Positions 8,435 to 16,019 of a DNA stretch of 64,000 nt are shown here, piece after piece. The translations under genes were made by a program, and so were the position numbers. The notes under the pieces are model-generated. The model was not told where the DNA came from and did no database searches. It was given only the letters and a program-made list of their open reading frames with translations. The number at the start of each line of letters is the position of its first letter. The stretch's first letter is position 1. Origin of the DNA: a virus; IMG/VR virus record IMGVR_UViG_3300045256_000829, positions 1 to 64,000 of that record. The stretch is one strand, 5' to 3'.

Positions 8435-8482
8435 AAAGCGAAAGCCAGCCAGAGCGGCTACCCTGCGCGGGCTTTTCGCTTT
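8435..8482 (-). promoter_or_regulatory. long hairpin in front of the 8424 start
   Basis: Inverted repeat AAAGCGAAAGCC (8435-8446) against GGCTTTTCGCTTT (8470-8482), one bulged base, loop about 23 nt containing further GC pairs. It begins at the upstream gene's stop codon and ends eleven bases before the next ATG. There is no U tract, so it is more likely a processing, stability or translation-control hairpin than a terminator. Confidence 0.5.
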
Positions 8483-8726
8483 ATTTCTTTCGCAGTAACC
8501 CCTTCGACGCCAAACCATCCATCGCGCTCAAGCCCGTATTTGGGTACTTACCCGAAGCAATTCGGGCAGCGCCGGAAACCTCTTTCGCTCTCGATCTTGC
8601 CGGGTATTGCCAAGCGCACCCGTCAATCTCGTCGGCTAACATTTCGAGAGAAAGCTGCTTTTCGCCAGCGGTCAAATCGGACTTTTCAATTTCGGTAATT
8701 TTAGCCTCGTATTCAGATAGATTCAT
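8481..8726 (-). CDS. hypothetical small helical protein
   Basis: An 81-residue protein, start MNLSEYEAKITEIEKSDL, with a clear AAGGAGA site. Helical N-terminus, then EIDGCAWQYPARSRAKEVSGAARIASGKYP. Not recognised. It is the first gene after the strong promoter/operator at 8772-8820. Confidence 0.65.
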   Translation of the reverse strand: MNLSEYEAKITEIEKSDLTAGEKQLSLEMLADEIDGCAWQYPARSRAKEVSGAARIASGKYPNTGLSAMDGLASKGLLRKK

Positions 8727-8771
8727 CTCGATTCTCCTTGTTAGTAGCAACCCCATTGCTGCGATGGGCGG

Positions 8772-8820
8772 ATTATACTCAAAGGTGAGCTTGAGTCAAG
8801 CAAATTCACCTTTGAGTATA
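8772..8820 (-). promoter_or_regulatory. strong sigma70-like promoter inside a 15-bp inverted repeat
   Basis: On the minus strand TTGACT (8799-8794), 16 bp, TATAAT (8777-8772) is a near-consensus promoter driving the gene at 8726. It is embedded in a perfect inverted repeat, TATACTCAAAGGTGA (8774-8788) and its complement (8806-8820). The -10 overlaps one arm, and the small palindrome GCTTGAGTCAAGC lies between the arms over the -35. This looks like a dedicated operator distinct from the 18-bp regulon motif, though the central CTTGAGTCAAG resembles its half-sites. Confidence 0.75.
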
Positions 8821-8864
8821 AATTATTCGGTAAATCGAAAACGAATAAAGAGCAGGGCAGGGAA

Positions 8865-9140
8865 CTACGCGGCCGTTGCCACTTGATTGCCTTCGGCTTG
8901 CGCCTCGTTAATGCACATTAGGCACATCGGTAAATCCACCATTTGATGCCTCGGGCACATCTGGATTTGAAATACCCACTTGTCCCCCTGTTGAACGGGG
9001 GAGATTGCCCCTGTTTCCATTGCGCGCAGCAAGACTTGACTCAATTCGAGAGAGTACAAATCGTTCATTTGGTTTAAGTTCACTGGCTCGCTTGCCAGTG
9101 CCTCGGCCCGCGCGCTGTACGAGTTTTTCTGTGATGGCAT
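8865..9140 (-). CDS. hypothetical protein with CPRH...CLMC motif
   Basis: A 91-residue protein starting MPSQKNSYSARAEAL, with a strong GGAGG site ten bases upstream. The body (VNLNQMNDLYSLELSQVLLRAMETGAISPVQQGDKWVFQIQ) ends in CPRHQMVDLPMCLMCI, a possible zinc site. Because of its good ribosome site and coherent composition I take this as the true frame in 8865-9140, although the upstream gene's frame stays open to 8908. Confidence 0.65.
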   Translation of the reverse strand: MPSQKNSYSARAEALASEPVNLNQMNDLYSLELSQVLLRAMETGAISPVQQGDKWVFQIQMCPRHQMVDLPMCLMCINEAQAEGNQVATAA

Positions 9141-9705
9141 GACTAACACCTCCGTCTCGCAACGCAGAGATTACCGCGTCGGTGATTTTCCCTAAATTGA
9201 TACTCTTCGCCTGTCGGCTGGTCATGTTCGGACAAGGCCGATTGACGATCGTTTGAGCGTAACGCTGCTTTGACCATTTAAGCCGCTTGCGAATGATAAC
9301 AAAGTACCCACCTTTGGCCCTGTCCCGGCATTCGATTTCATAGCGAAACCATTCGGTTTGCTCGCCCGGTTTTTGTGGGGCATTTCCACCTAAATTTGTA
9401 GGGTATTTCGGGATTTGCCCCACGTTTTTTTGTGGGGCATTTCCGCCTAAGTTTTGTGGGGTATCTTGTGGGGTATTTCCGGGTAAACCTTTAGGTGTAT
9501 TTACGTTTATCGGATTTTGCCCCACTTTTTGAGCAGGGAAATGCCCCACATTATTTTGTAGGGCATTTCCCGCTGATTTTGCAGTCGTTTGAGGCTGACT
9601 TTTAACACCTTGAGCCGACCCAACCGCGCCTCGTGATTGCGTCGTGTCGGCTACGGTTTTCCCGGCGCATCCGGTTTGCCGTCGCCGTCGCGGTCCCATT
9701 CCCAA
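8908..9705 (-). CDS. repeat-containing DNA-binding-like protein, long overlap at both ends
   Basis: A frame of 265 residues. The N-terminal half is low-complexity with a repeated GGNAPQK / GNTPQ unit (about residues 46-107) encoded by a short DNA repeat, TTTTGTGGGGYATTTCC. The middle (TEWFRYEIECRDRAKGGYFVIIRKRLKWSKQRYAQTI) is basic and folded-looking, with a ring of R/K. The last 77 codons overlap the 8865-9140 gene in another frame and look like a shadow, so the true end may be near 9140 or a frameshift may be present. The start overlaps the upstream gene by 55 bp; no clear ribosome site. Function unknown. Confidence 0.5.
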   Translation of the reverse strand: MGMGPRRRRQTGCAGKTVADTTQSRGAVGSAQGVKSQPQTTAKSAGNALQNNVGHFPAQKVGQNPINVNTPKGLPGNTPQDTPQNLGGNAPQKNVGQIPKYPTNLGGNAPQKPGEQTEWFRYEIECRDRAKGGYFVIIRKRLKWSKQRYAQTIVNRPCPNMTSRQAKSINLGKITDAVISALRDGGVSHAITEKLVQRAGRGTGKRASELKPNERFVLSRIESSLAARNGNRGNLPRSTGGQVGISNPDVPEASNGGFTDVPNVH

Positions 9706-10400
9706 CTGGCTTTGACCAGCGCGCCGCCGACGATCGACACGAACGCTTCGAGGTACGCAAAGAAAGTCAGGAACGGCATGAACCGCTCCATGACCTCTTC
9801 GGGCGTCTCGATCTTCTTATCGCCGTCCCTGGTGATGACCTTTACCGGCGCCATATCAACAACGGGCAGCTGAAACGCGTCGGGGGTGGCGTCGGCTGAT
9901 GGCCGCGGCGCTCCCAAAACTGACCGGCGCATTTGCGGCGGCAAGAGACTTAAACGCTTGTTCTCGGCGTTCAACTGCGCTGTCTGATTTTTCAATAGTT
10001 CAGATTGATTCTTCAGCAGTTCGGATTGCGCGCGATCTTCGGCCAGTTTGAGTTGCGCTTGTTTACGCTGGCGCTCATCAAGACGGTCCTCTTCTTCGTG
10101 CTTTCTGGCCATATTGGCTGAAGCGATTTCGACCTGACGGGCCAGAATCCAGTGAGAGCCGACGTTGACGCACAGCAACACAGACACAACAACGTCAAGG
10201 AAAATACAGGATCGCTGCGTTTTAAGCGTCGCCTGTCGTGAGCGCCAGGTGATGACGGTCACAACGCCTACTGTGATTAGCAGTAGGATAGTCGCTTTTA
10301 CAAACGATTTGGGGAATACATCGAAGTTTGACATCCCAACCAATACCCCAGGCAGGATGACGAGGAAAATAAAAAGCACAGACTTTCGCCAGGAATCCAT
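9651..10400 (-). CDS. membrane protein with coiled coil
   Basis: A 249-residue protein with three N-terminal hydrophobic segments (about 8-23, 37-51 and 67-81), then a charged coiled coil rich in Q/K/E that contains the repeat QSELLKNQSELLKNQ, then a proline-rich linker and a final hydrophobic stretch (FMPFLTFFAYLEAFVSIVGGALV). The end DRDGDGKPDAPGKP resembles a short calcium-binding loop. An inner-membrane location is likely. A lysis-related (holin or spanin-like) role is possible from topology but not shown. Confidence 0.65.
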   Translation of the reverse strand: MDSWRKSVLFIFLVILPGVLVGMSNFDVFPKSFVKATILLLITVGVVTVITWRSRQATLKTQRSCIFLDVVVSVLLCVNVGSHWILARQVEIASANMARKHEEEDRLDERQRKQAQLKLAEDRAQSELLKNQSELLKNQTAQLNAENKRLSLLPPQMRRSVLGAPRPSADATPDAFQLPVVDMAPVKVITRDGDKKIETPEEVMERFMPFLTFFAYLEAFVSIVGGALVKASWEWDRDGDGKPDAPGKP

Positions 10401-10477
10401 GTTGCCTCTTTTCTTTTAGAGGCCGGGAGGCTACAAAGGGCGTCGCCCGTCGCCCGACCTACTGTAACTAGGTTTAA

Positions 10478-10508
10478 GAGCGCCGAAGGGTTTCAGCCTT
10501 CGACGCTC
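10478..10508 (-). terminator. hairpin after the 10555-10935 gene
   Basis: Stem GAGCG-x-CGAAGG (10478-10489) with CCTTCG-x-CGCTC (10497-10508), one mismatch, 7-nt loop. It lies 47 bp after the upstream stop and is followed on the minus strand by TTAAACC, not a clean U run. It is probably a weak terminator or processing site between two minus-strand genes. Confidence 0.5.
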
Positions 10509-10554
10509 GGTGACGGGTGAAAGGTTAGCACAGAGGTGAGAATTCAGAAAAACG

Positions 10555-10935
10555 CTAGGACTGAGTGACCTCGCCAACCGGGTAAATAAAGCGTTTTTCG
10601 CGAGTGATTTTCTCCCCGGTGGCAAATCGCATTTGAAAATCCATAACGTATTGGCGAGCGGTCATGAGCGCGGTTTTCGCATGGGGGACCTTTATCTTGA
10701 AGGACACCTGACCAGCTGAACCGTTCTCCGTGATCACCCCATCAGAGGTAGGCGTCGCGGTAATGGTTATCTGCGCGGCCGCCTGCACGTCTGATTGCGC
10801 CTCGGTTTCTTTAATCGTCAAAATGACCTGATCAATATCGGTTCCAATGGGAGCGCCCTTATAAATGCGCTCAAAGATCCAATCATCCCCAATTACGAAA
10901 TCATTGTTTTGAATCAAATTCTCGGAAAAGGGCAC
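10555..10935 (-). CDS. hypothetical virion-associated protein
   Basis: A 126-residue protein, all-beta in appearance: DFVIGDDWIFERIYKG, TDIDQVILTIKETEAQ, VSFKIKVPHAKTAL, YVMDFQMRF, RFIYPVGEVTQS. This pattern resembles the small BppU-like or receptor-binding N-domains found beside fibre genes, but I cannot assign a family. It follows the SEAFG-repeat gene in the decoration cluster. Confidence 0.65.
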   Translation of the reverse strand: MPFSENLIQNNDFVIGDDWIFERIYKGAPIGTDIDQVILTIKETEAQSDVQAAAQITITATPTSDGVITENGSAGQVSFKIKVPHAKTALMTARQYVMDFQMRFATGEKITREKRFIYPVGEVTQS

Positions 10936-10962
10936 ACATCCTCCGATCAGACAAGTCAGCCG

Positions 10963-12237
10963 TTAAACCTTCGTCACTACCTTGTCGATAAAATTCAGAA
11001 ACAGCGTCCGCTTATTCGTGAGGCTCACAAACAGGACTTCGCGGTTCGTCGGCAGGAACGGTTGATAACCAGCGGGACCTTGATCGACTGTAATAGCGCC
11101 GAAGGCCTCCAAGGATAAAATTGCGGCAGGCGCGATGAACTGAGCGATCACAACCGTAAGCGAGCCGAACGATTCACCGGTCACTATTCCTGCCGGCAAG
11201 ACAGAGATTCCACCCGGCGTTAGAGTGGGAGAGCCGAAGGATTCGGCGCTTGGAATGCCTGCCAGCGTGAACGACAAATTCAGCCTTGACGACCCAAACA
11301 CTTCAGATGACAGAATCGCCTGAGGCGTGAGATTCAGGTTGATTTGAGGCGCGCCAAAACTCTCAGCCGAAGGGATGCCGGCAACAGACAGAGCGATTGC
11401 GCCCGGCGTGAGCGTGAGCGCGCCGAAGGCTTCAGCCGTGCCAATACCGAAGGGTTGAATAATCAACCCTCCCGTTTGAATAATGTGCGAGCCGAACGCC
11501 TCAGCCGATGCGATCCCTGAAGCCGAGATAGTGACGGAGCCAACCGCGACAGCGTGCGAACCGAACGCCTCAGCTGAGGCGATGGCCTGGCCATAAATGA
11601 CAAGGTTGAGAGCGTGCGAGCCAAAGGCCTCGTTCGAGCCGATCCCGCTTACAAAAATCTTCAAACTGAGCGAGGGCGCACCAAAATTCTCAGCTGATGC
11701 GATGCCTAACACGGTGATCAGGTACGCCGCATTGACAGAGTGAGAACCGAACGATTCGGCCGACGCGATAGCCGAAGGGGACACGTTGATAGCGCCAGGG
11801 GAGATAATCGAGGTTCCAAAACTTTCCGCAGATGCGACGGCCGAAGGCGAAACCGTAACAGATCCAATCCCGACAACTACAGCGCCAAAAGATTCAGCCG
11901 TAGCAATACCCGAGAGCGAGAGAACGACAGCGCCAGGGGACACAGCCACATTACCAAAAGCTTCAGCCGTCGCAATGCCTGAGGGCGACAAGGCGACGGC
12001 GCCCGGAGACACGACCGCGCCGCCGAACGCTTCAGCGCTGGCAACACCACCTGGCGCAACAGTGACGGGACCGGGCGACACAACCGCATCGCCAAAAGCT
12101 TCAGAACTCGCAATACTGCCCGGCGCAACATTGACAGCGCCAGGAACAATAGTTGAGGAACCGAAGGTTTCAGCAGAGTTGATGGCCGAAGGCGATAGGT
12201 TTTGCGCGGCGGGAGTACTCAGTAATAAGAGCAGCAT
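10963..12237 (-). CDS. 17-repeat SAEAFG structural protein
   Basis: A 424-residue protein made almost entirely of a roughly 22-residue repeat centred on [S/T]-x-E-x-FG (IASAEAFG, IATAESFG, IGSNEAFG, ILSSEVFG...), each followed by alternating hydrophobic strand residues and often SPGAV. I count 17 copies. Similar repeats occur in phage tail-fibre or minor structural proteins and suggest a beta-solenoid or fibrous shaft. A non-repeat cap of about 40 residues (PAGYQPFLPTNREVLFVSLTNK) ends the protein. The N-terminus MLLLLLSTPAAQ is hydrophobic but short. Genes on both sides look like virion surface proteins. Confidence 0.7.
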   Translation of the reverse strand: MLLLLLSTPAAQNLSPSAINSAETFGSSTIVPGAVNVAPGSIASSEAFGDAVVSPGPVTVAPGGVASAEAFGGAVVSPGAVALSPSGIATAEAFGNVAVSPGAVVLSLSGIATAESFGAVVVGIGSVTVSPSAVASAESFGTSIISPGAINVSPSAIASAESFGSHSVNAAYLITVLGIASAENFGAPSLSLKIFVSGIGSNEAFGSHALNLVIYGQAIASAEAFGSHAVAVGSVTISASGIASAEAFGSHIIQTGGLIIQPFGIGTAEAFGALTLTPGAIALSVAGIPSAESFGAPQINLNLTPQAILSSEVFGSSRLNLSFTLAGIPSAESFGSPTLTPGGISVLPAGIVTGESFGSLTVVIAQFIAPAAILSLEAFGAITVDQGPAGYQPFLPTNREVLFVSLTNKRTLFLNFIDKVVTKV

Positions 12238-12248
12238 TGATTACTCCC

Positions 12249-12986
12249 TTATGGCAGGAAGGGATAGGCGCGTCCCTTTCCCGCGTTATATAGCCAGTCC
12301 TGTTCGGGTCGCGTCAGCGTGCGCCCCTTCCAGTAGTTGACATGCTGGATGCGGCCGTTGAACGGGCCATCCGTGAGGTGAACGGCGCCAATTTGAAAAG
12401 GGCTTGTAGAATCCGAAAAAATCCCATTGAACGGGGTCGTAGCGGGAGACGGATTGTTGTTTACTGAAATGCCGAGATTCGCGCCGTCCGCAAAGGCGTA
12501 GACGAAATACCAAACTCCTGTTGAGCCCGGCCCACCTGTTGACTGACCGCCTCCCGTATACCCGAAAGTCGGATTCGTGGCCTCTATCCAAAATTCCAAA
12601 TTCGTCGAGGGAACAAAGGCGAAGACACTGAATTCCCAATTGGGCGACGCGCTCCCATCGTTCTTGGCTGCAATCGCCACAATGGGCGCAGGAAGGGTGT
12701 CGAAGTTGACCCACGCAGTTAGGGCGAATTTATCCGCCGTTGGACCGAGCGAAAGAAGCGGATTATCCGGCGCAGAAAGATATTTAACGCTGGCCGATAC
12801 GAATTGGCCTGCCTTTCCGAGCAAGCCATCTCCTTGGCCGACAGAGTTGACATCGTCGAGGTGATTATTGCCTCTCGCGTCAAACCTGCGGCCGGAGGCC
12901 TCGCCAAGCGGCCACGCCGCAACCAAACCATCGACTAACGAGTGGCGGGGATGAACCCGAAGGATTTGAGCAGCTCGATGCGGCAT
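12249..12986 (-). CDS. LamG/concanavalin-A-like lectin-domain protein
   Basis: A 245-residue protein with the LamG-type jelly-roll pattern: LVDGLVAAWPLGEASGRRFDA, AGQFVSASVKYLSA, FALTAWVNFD, WEFSVFAF, GVWYFVYAFADG, GISVNNN, FQIGAVHL, FNGRIQHVNYWKG, TRPEQDWLYN. This is the family often seen in phage and environmental proteins that bind glycans. It likely sits on the virion surface. Its start overlaps the previous gene's stop by one base. Confidence 0.8.
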   Translation of the reverse strand: MPHRAAQILRVHPRHSLVDGLVAAWPLGEASGRRFDARGNNHLDDVNSVGQGDGLLGKAGQFVSASVKYLSAPDNPLLSLGPTADKFALTAWVNFDTLPAPIVAIAAKNDGSASPNWEFSVFAFVPSTNLEFWIEATNPTFGYTGGGQSTGGPGSTGVWYFVYAFADGANLGISVNNNPSPATTPFNGIFSDSTSPFQIGAVHLTDGPFNGRIQHVNYWKGRTLTRPEQDWLYNAGKGRAYPFLP

Positions 12987-13678
12987 CAGTCTTGAGAGAT
13001 TTGCAAACGTACAACAAGTTTTTCAGCGCTGATCGGCGTATACGCGTTCCTAACGACAAGCAAGCCAAAGATAGAGGTCGTCGCGCCGCCGCATTTGAAC
13101 GGGATAGACAAACCCGGCGCCGGAAAAACAACCTTACCTGAGGACCCTGAACCGGCGTTCGCCACGAACGCGGTATTGAAAGGGATCACTCCTATCAGCG
13201 TTTCGCATTCGGCGTTACTGCGGGCAAAGGCGGCGTTGTCGTTATCAGGAGTGACAGAGGTATCAAACAACCAAAGCTCGAACTGGCCTTTTGTTGTCTG
13301 GTTGGCTTCGTCGATCAGAACGGCGGATAGAATCACGCCCGACGCGCCATTGACGCGCCCCGCGCCGCTGAAGGTCATTTGCGAGGGGGATGACGTTGAA
13401 TTCGTAACGGCGTCACCCGCGGCGTAGGCGTTGGTATCAGCCGGACGCGTAAAGCTGGCGCTAATCACGACGGTGCGGCCTCCCACTTCGCCAAGGTGAT
13501 TTTCGCCAGCTTGAATTCTGGTAACGTCAACGTCGAGTCCGTTGGTCGCGTCGCCAGGGATCCCCGCCGAACTGTCCAGCGTGCCATCGACCAACTTTAC
13601 GCGCTGATACTGAACGCCGCCGACATCGTCGGATGCGACAACGGACCCAGTCGCCGGTAAGGTTACATTGTCAGCCAT
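12986..13678 (-). CDS. predicted virion structural protein
   Basis: A 230-residue beta-rich protein. It begins MADNVTLPATGSVVASDDVGGVQYQRVKLV, an opening I associate with phage structural proteins found near capsid decoration genes. It continues with QFELWLFD, IPFNTAFVAN and LSIPFKCGG segments typical of a jelly-roll. Closely packed with the LamG gene downstream and a small coiled-coil gene upstream. Confidence 0.7.
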   Translation of the reverse strand: MADNVTLPATGSVVASDDVGGVQYQRVKLVDGTLDSSAGIPGDATNGLDVDVTRIQAGENHLGEVGGRTVVISASFTRPADTNAYAAGDAVTNSTSSPSQMTFSGAGRVNGASGVILSAVLIDEANQTTKGQFELWLFDTSVTPDNDNAAFARSNAECETLIGVIPFNTAFVANAGSGSSGKVVFPAPGLSIPFKCGGATTSIFGLLVVRNAYTPISAEKLVVRLQISQD

Positions 13679-13681
13679 AAA

Positions 13682-13909
13682 CTAGCTTTCCGGGGATTCG
13701 ATTCCTTCGGCCTGAATCGTTTGATAGAGCGCGTGTTTTTGATCAGCTGTCAGATTGGCGGCGATCCGCTCCGCTTCGGCGGCCGCCAGCAACTTGTTTT
13801 CAGCTTCAGCGAGCGCCTTTTTCTGTTCGCGCAGTTTTGCGATTTGCGTATCGATCTTGTTTTTCTGCGCCTGTATATCGTCAAGGGTTACTCTTCTATT
13901 GCCCATGGC
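13682..13909 (-). CDS. small coiled-coil protein
   Basis: A 75-residue protein, start MGNRRVTLDDIQAQKNKI after a GAGAGGTGG ribosome site. It is one long helix (KIDTQIAKLREQKKALAEAENKLLAAAEAERIA) with a polar tail. Probably a coiled-coil oligomerisation or assembly factor; function unknown. Confidence 0.65.
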   Translation of the reverse strand, partial: AMGNRRVTLDDIQAQKNKIDTQIAKLREQKKALAEAENKLLAAAEAERIAANLTADQKHALYQTIQAEGIESPES

Positions 13910-14165
13910 CACCTCTCTTTGTCGCCTGATCAAGAATTACTCCCTGAATCAGTTCTTTTGGGAAACCTTGTTTTTCAAGCAAGGCGCCATCAGCAATCAT
14001 TCGATTCTGCTTGGCGAAAGCTTCAGCCTGCCTCGCCGCGGCCGCTATCGCTTGCGCGATTTCGAGAGCCGCGCCATAAGGGACGCGGCTCTCAGCGTTC
14101 TTGAACCGGATAATTACGTGATCGCTATCCTGCCTGATTCGACACTCATCCATCATTTTCTCCAT
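13896..14165 (-). CDS. hypothetical protein
   Basis: An 89-residue protein: a beta-rich start (RQDSDHVIIRFKN), then a helical EIAQAIAAAARQAEAFAKQNRMI. Several near-identical starts are possible (14165, 14156 or 14153). It overlaps the next gene's start by 14 bp. Not recognised. Confidence 0.6.
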   Translation of the reverse strand: MEKMMDECRIRQDSDHVIIRFKNAESRVPYGAALEIAQAIAAAARQAEAFAKQNRMIADGALLEKQGFPKELIQGVILDQATKRGGHGQ

Positions 14166-14185
14166 GCGCCCCGATGGAGACGCGG

Positions 14186-14623
14186 TTATAAGCGGAAAAT
14201 TTTACTGCTCCCGTTATCCCATGAGACCGTGATGTCCCCGCCATTCGGCGTCACGGGTAAGCCGGTCGCTGTGTCAATGTAGGCGATTAACAGATCGGTC
14301 GTTCCCGAAGTCGAAGTTCCGCCGCCGCCGCCGTCTTTCCAGATAATCAAGGCTTCAACCGATGCGCCGGAAACCGCACTGAAAGTCACATCAGCGGCGT
14401 CAGCAACGCCGGCCGTGACGGTTTTCGACCCCAGCGTTTGCGGTGAACCTACCTTGGCCGCGGCCGCAACCGTATTGGTATTCATGTACTGATGAGTGGA
14501 AAGGTTGACTGTGTAGTTGCCCGTGTCTATCAAAGTCACCTTGATGGTATCGGTGTCCCAATCGAGGGCTGGCGACTGCCCTAAAAAACTTTCCCGCGCT
14601 TTATCATAGAGAGCGTTTGCCAC
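14186..14623 (-). CDS. conserved phage structural protein
   Basis: A 145-residue protein: MANALYDKARESFLGQSPALDWDTDTIKVTLIDTGNY at its start in broken stretches, then a beta-sandwich-like body with a glycine-serine linker, ending GGDITVSWDNGSSKIFRL. The opening 'ANALYDKARE.FL....DW..D.IKV.L.D' is common in phage structural proteins of unknown detailed role. It is likely a head or tail decoration. Confidence 0.75.
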   Translation of the reverse strand: MANALYDKARESFLGQSPALDWDTDTIKVTLIDTGNYTVNLSTHQYMNTNTVAAAAKVGSPQTLGSKTVTAGVADAADVTFSAVSGASVEALIIWKDGGGGGTSTSGTTDLLIAYIDTATGLPVTPNGGDITVSWDNGSSKIFRL

Positions 14624-14662
14624 AATAGTCCGATCTGCGCCCGCAGATTGTTTTCGTGACTG

Positions 14663-15628
14663 TTACCGCTTGAGCGGTACGACGGCGATGTCGATGAAGG
14701 TTTGAATCTCGGGAAGACTGACTGTTTGCGCGACGATATTTTGTGTCTGCCCGAGAGGTAAATTCGCCGGCAGTTGGGAGAGGTCGATCGTGTGGAATGC
14801 GGCGCCATTCACGCCGATGAGGAAATTATTCCGCGCCGCGTCGGTGTAAATGTCGAAGTCCGCGAACGGGGAGACATTGATCGGATTCCCGTGCTGATCA
14901 ACCAGATTGCCGATCGTCTGTAACTGACCACCGCCCGTATTGCTCGATCCTGTCGCGCTGACAGACGCGATTGTGACGAAGGTGTCGAGGTCATAATCGA
15001 CCCCGTAAAAGAGGGTATTGGGCGCACCGGCGTAATTGTTCGTGTAAGCGCCGCCGCAAACGTTCGGGAACCTGCCCGCATTCACGTCGCCCGGCGCGTA
15101 GCTGAGCGAGGTTTGCACGACAGCTGTATTTGGTTCACCGCCCGGCTGCGCGCTCACAATCGCGTAGTTGTCGCCGTTTGAGCCAATGAGGCGGATGGCG
15201 TCTACCACAGGGTTAAAGTCCATCAGCGATTGAAAGCCTCCGGCGAACCGCGGCTGAAGCCCATAAACCTGATTGGCGAAGAAAGCGAATCCGAGCAAGC
15301 CGGGCGTTAGCTTGTAAAGCCTGCCCGTATCGGAGAGCGCGTAGAGCGCACCATTCGCCGGCCGATAATCAATGCCGATCAAGTTTCCGTTGACGCCTGC
15401 GGGTTTGCCGATGCCGAAGAAGCGGCCGAACTCAGCGCGATAGAGGAACATGTTGCCGCTGTCGTCGAGCGCATAGATGGCGACGCCTGCGGGGATCTTC
15501 AGGCGCGCATTTTGAGCGGTCACGCGAGCCGGGAAGAGTTCAGATGCGACCATTGCCAGACACGCGAATCCGACAAGAAGTTTGGCGATATAAATCCCAA
15601 TTTTTTGAGCGAATATCTTAAACCGCAT
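14663..15628 (-). CDS. secreted DUF4394-domain protein
   Basis: A 321-residue protein with an N-terminal signal or anchor (about residues 12-38, LLVGFACLAMVASELFPARVTAQ) and then the DUF4394 pattern: GVAIYALDDSGNMFLYRA, LIGIDYRPANGALYALSDTGRLYKL, SLMDFNPVVDAIRLIGSNGDNY, AYTNNYAGAPNTLFYGVDYDLDT, then FADFDIYTD and FHTIDL. DUF4394 proteins are bacterial secreted beta-propeller-like proteins, known mostly from cellular genomes. In a phage operon this looks like cargo or a surface-active protein. Its function is not known. Confidence 0.75.
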   Translation of the reverse strand: MRFKIFAQKIGIYIAKLLVGFACLAMVASELFPARVTAQNARLKIPAGVAIYALDDSGNMFLYRAEFGRFFGIGKPAGVNGNLIGIDYRPANGALYALSDTGRLYKLTPGLLGFAFFANQVYGLQPRFAGGFQSLMDFNPVVDAIRLIGSNGDNYAIVSAQPGGEPNTAVVQTSLSYAPGDVNAGRFPNVCGGAYTNNYAGAPNTLFYGVDYDLDTFVTIASVSATGSSNTGGGQLQTIGNLVDQHGNPINVSPFADFDIYTDAARNNFLIGVNGAAFHTIDLSQLPANLPLGQTQNIVAQTVSLPEIQTFIDIAVVPLKR

Positions 15629-15667
15629 AATTTCCTTCCGTTCAAATTTTAGACAGGGATTCGGCCG

Positions 15668-16015
15668 TCAATTCGGGCGATCAACCTCTTTCCTGCGCTC
15701 GAAGATCCATCGGGATAAAAACAGCAAAACCTGAATAATGACTGTGCCGACGATCCAGCCGCCGAAGCTGCGAATCATTTCGATGTTGGCCTTCATCGCA
15801 CTAACCTCGTTTTGCAATACGCGTAAGTCGGCGCGCAGCTCGCCGTACTTCTTTTCGGCTTCGACTTGCCCGGAGGTTTGCTGTTGCTGAAGTTGCTCGA
15901 TCTTGTCGAGGACTGAGAGTCGAGCGGTTTGAGCGATGACGGCCCCGATCACGCACAGGGATGCGATCAGGTACGCCACCGCCAGCACTATGCCGATGTA
16001 GAATCGTCGGTTCAT
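15668..16015 (-). CDS. two-TM coiled-coil membrane protein
   Basis: A 115-residue protein: transmembrane segment at about 7-29 (IGIVLAVAYLIASLCVIGAVIA), a coiled coil at about 35-85 (VLDKIEQLQQQQTSG..., LRADLRVLQNEVSAMKANIEMI), a second TM segment at about 91-107 (IVGTVIIQVLLFLSRWI) and a basic tail. The layout fits a spanin, holin or membrane anchor. Position between an outer-membrane-like protein and the DUF4394 protein would suit envelope functions. Confidence 0.65.
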   Translation of the reverse strand: MNRRFYIGIVLAVAYLIASLCVIGAVIAQTARLSVLDKIEQLQQQQTSGQVEAEKKYGELRADLRVLQNEVSAMKANIEMIRSFGGWIVGTVIIQVLLFLSRWIFERRKEVDRPN

Positions 16016-16019
16016 TGGT

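Noticed and set aside
9380-9570. Repeated TTTTGTGGGGYATTTCC stretches as a possible CRISPR or regulatory array
   Set aside because: They are irregularly spaced and encode a repeated GGNAPQK peptide, so I treat them as protein repeats.
11786-12340. 184-codon plus-strand frame opposite the SAEAFG repeat gene
   Set aside because: Repetitive because the other strand is repetitive; mirror of the repeat protein.
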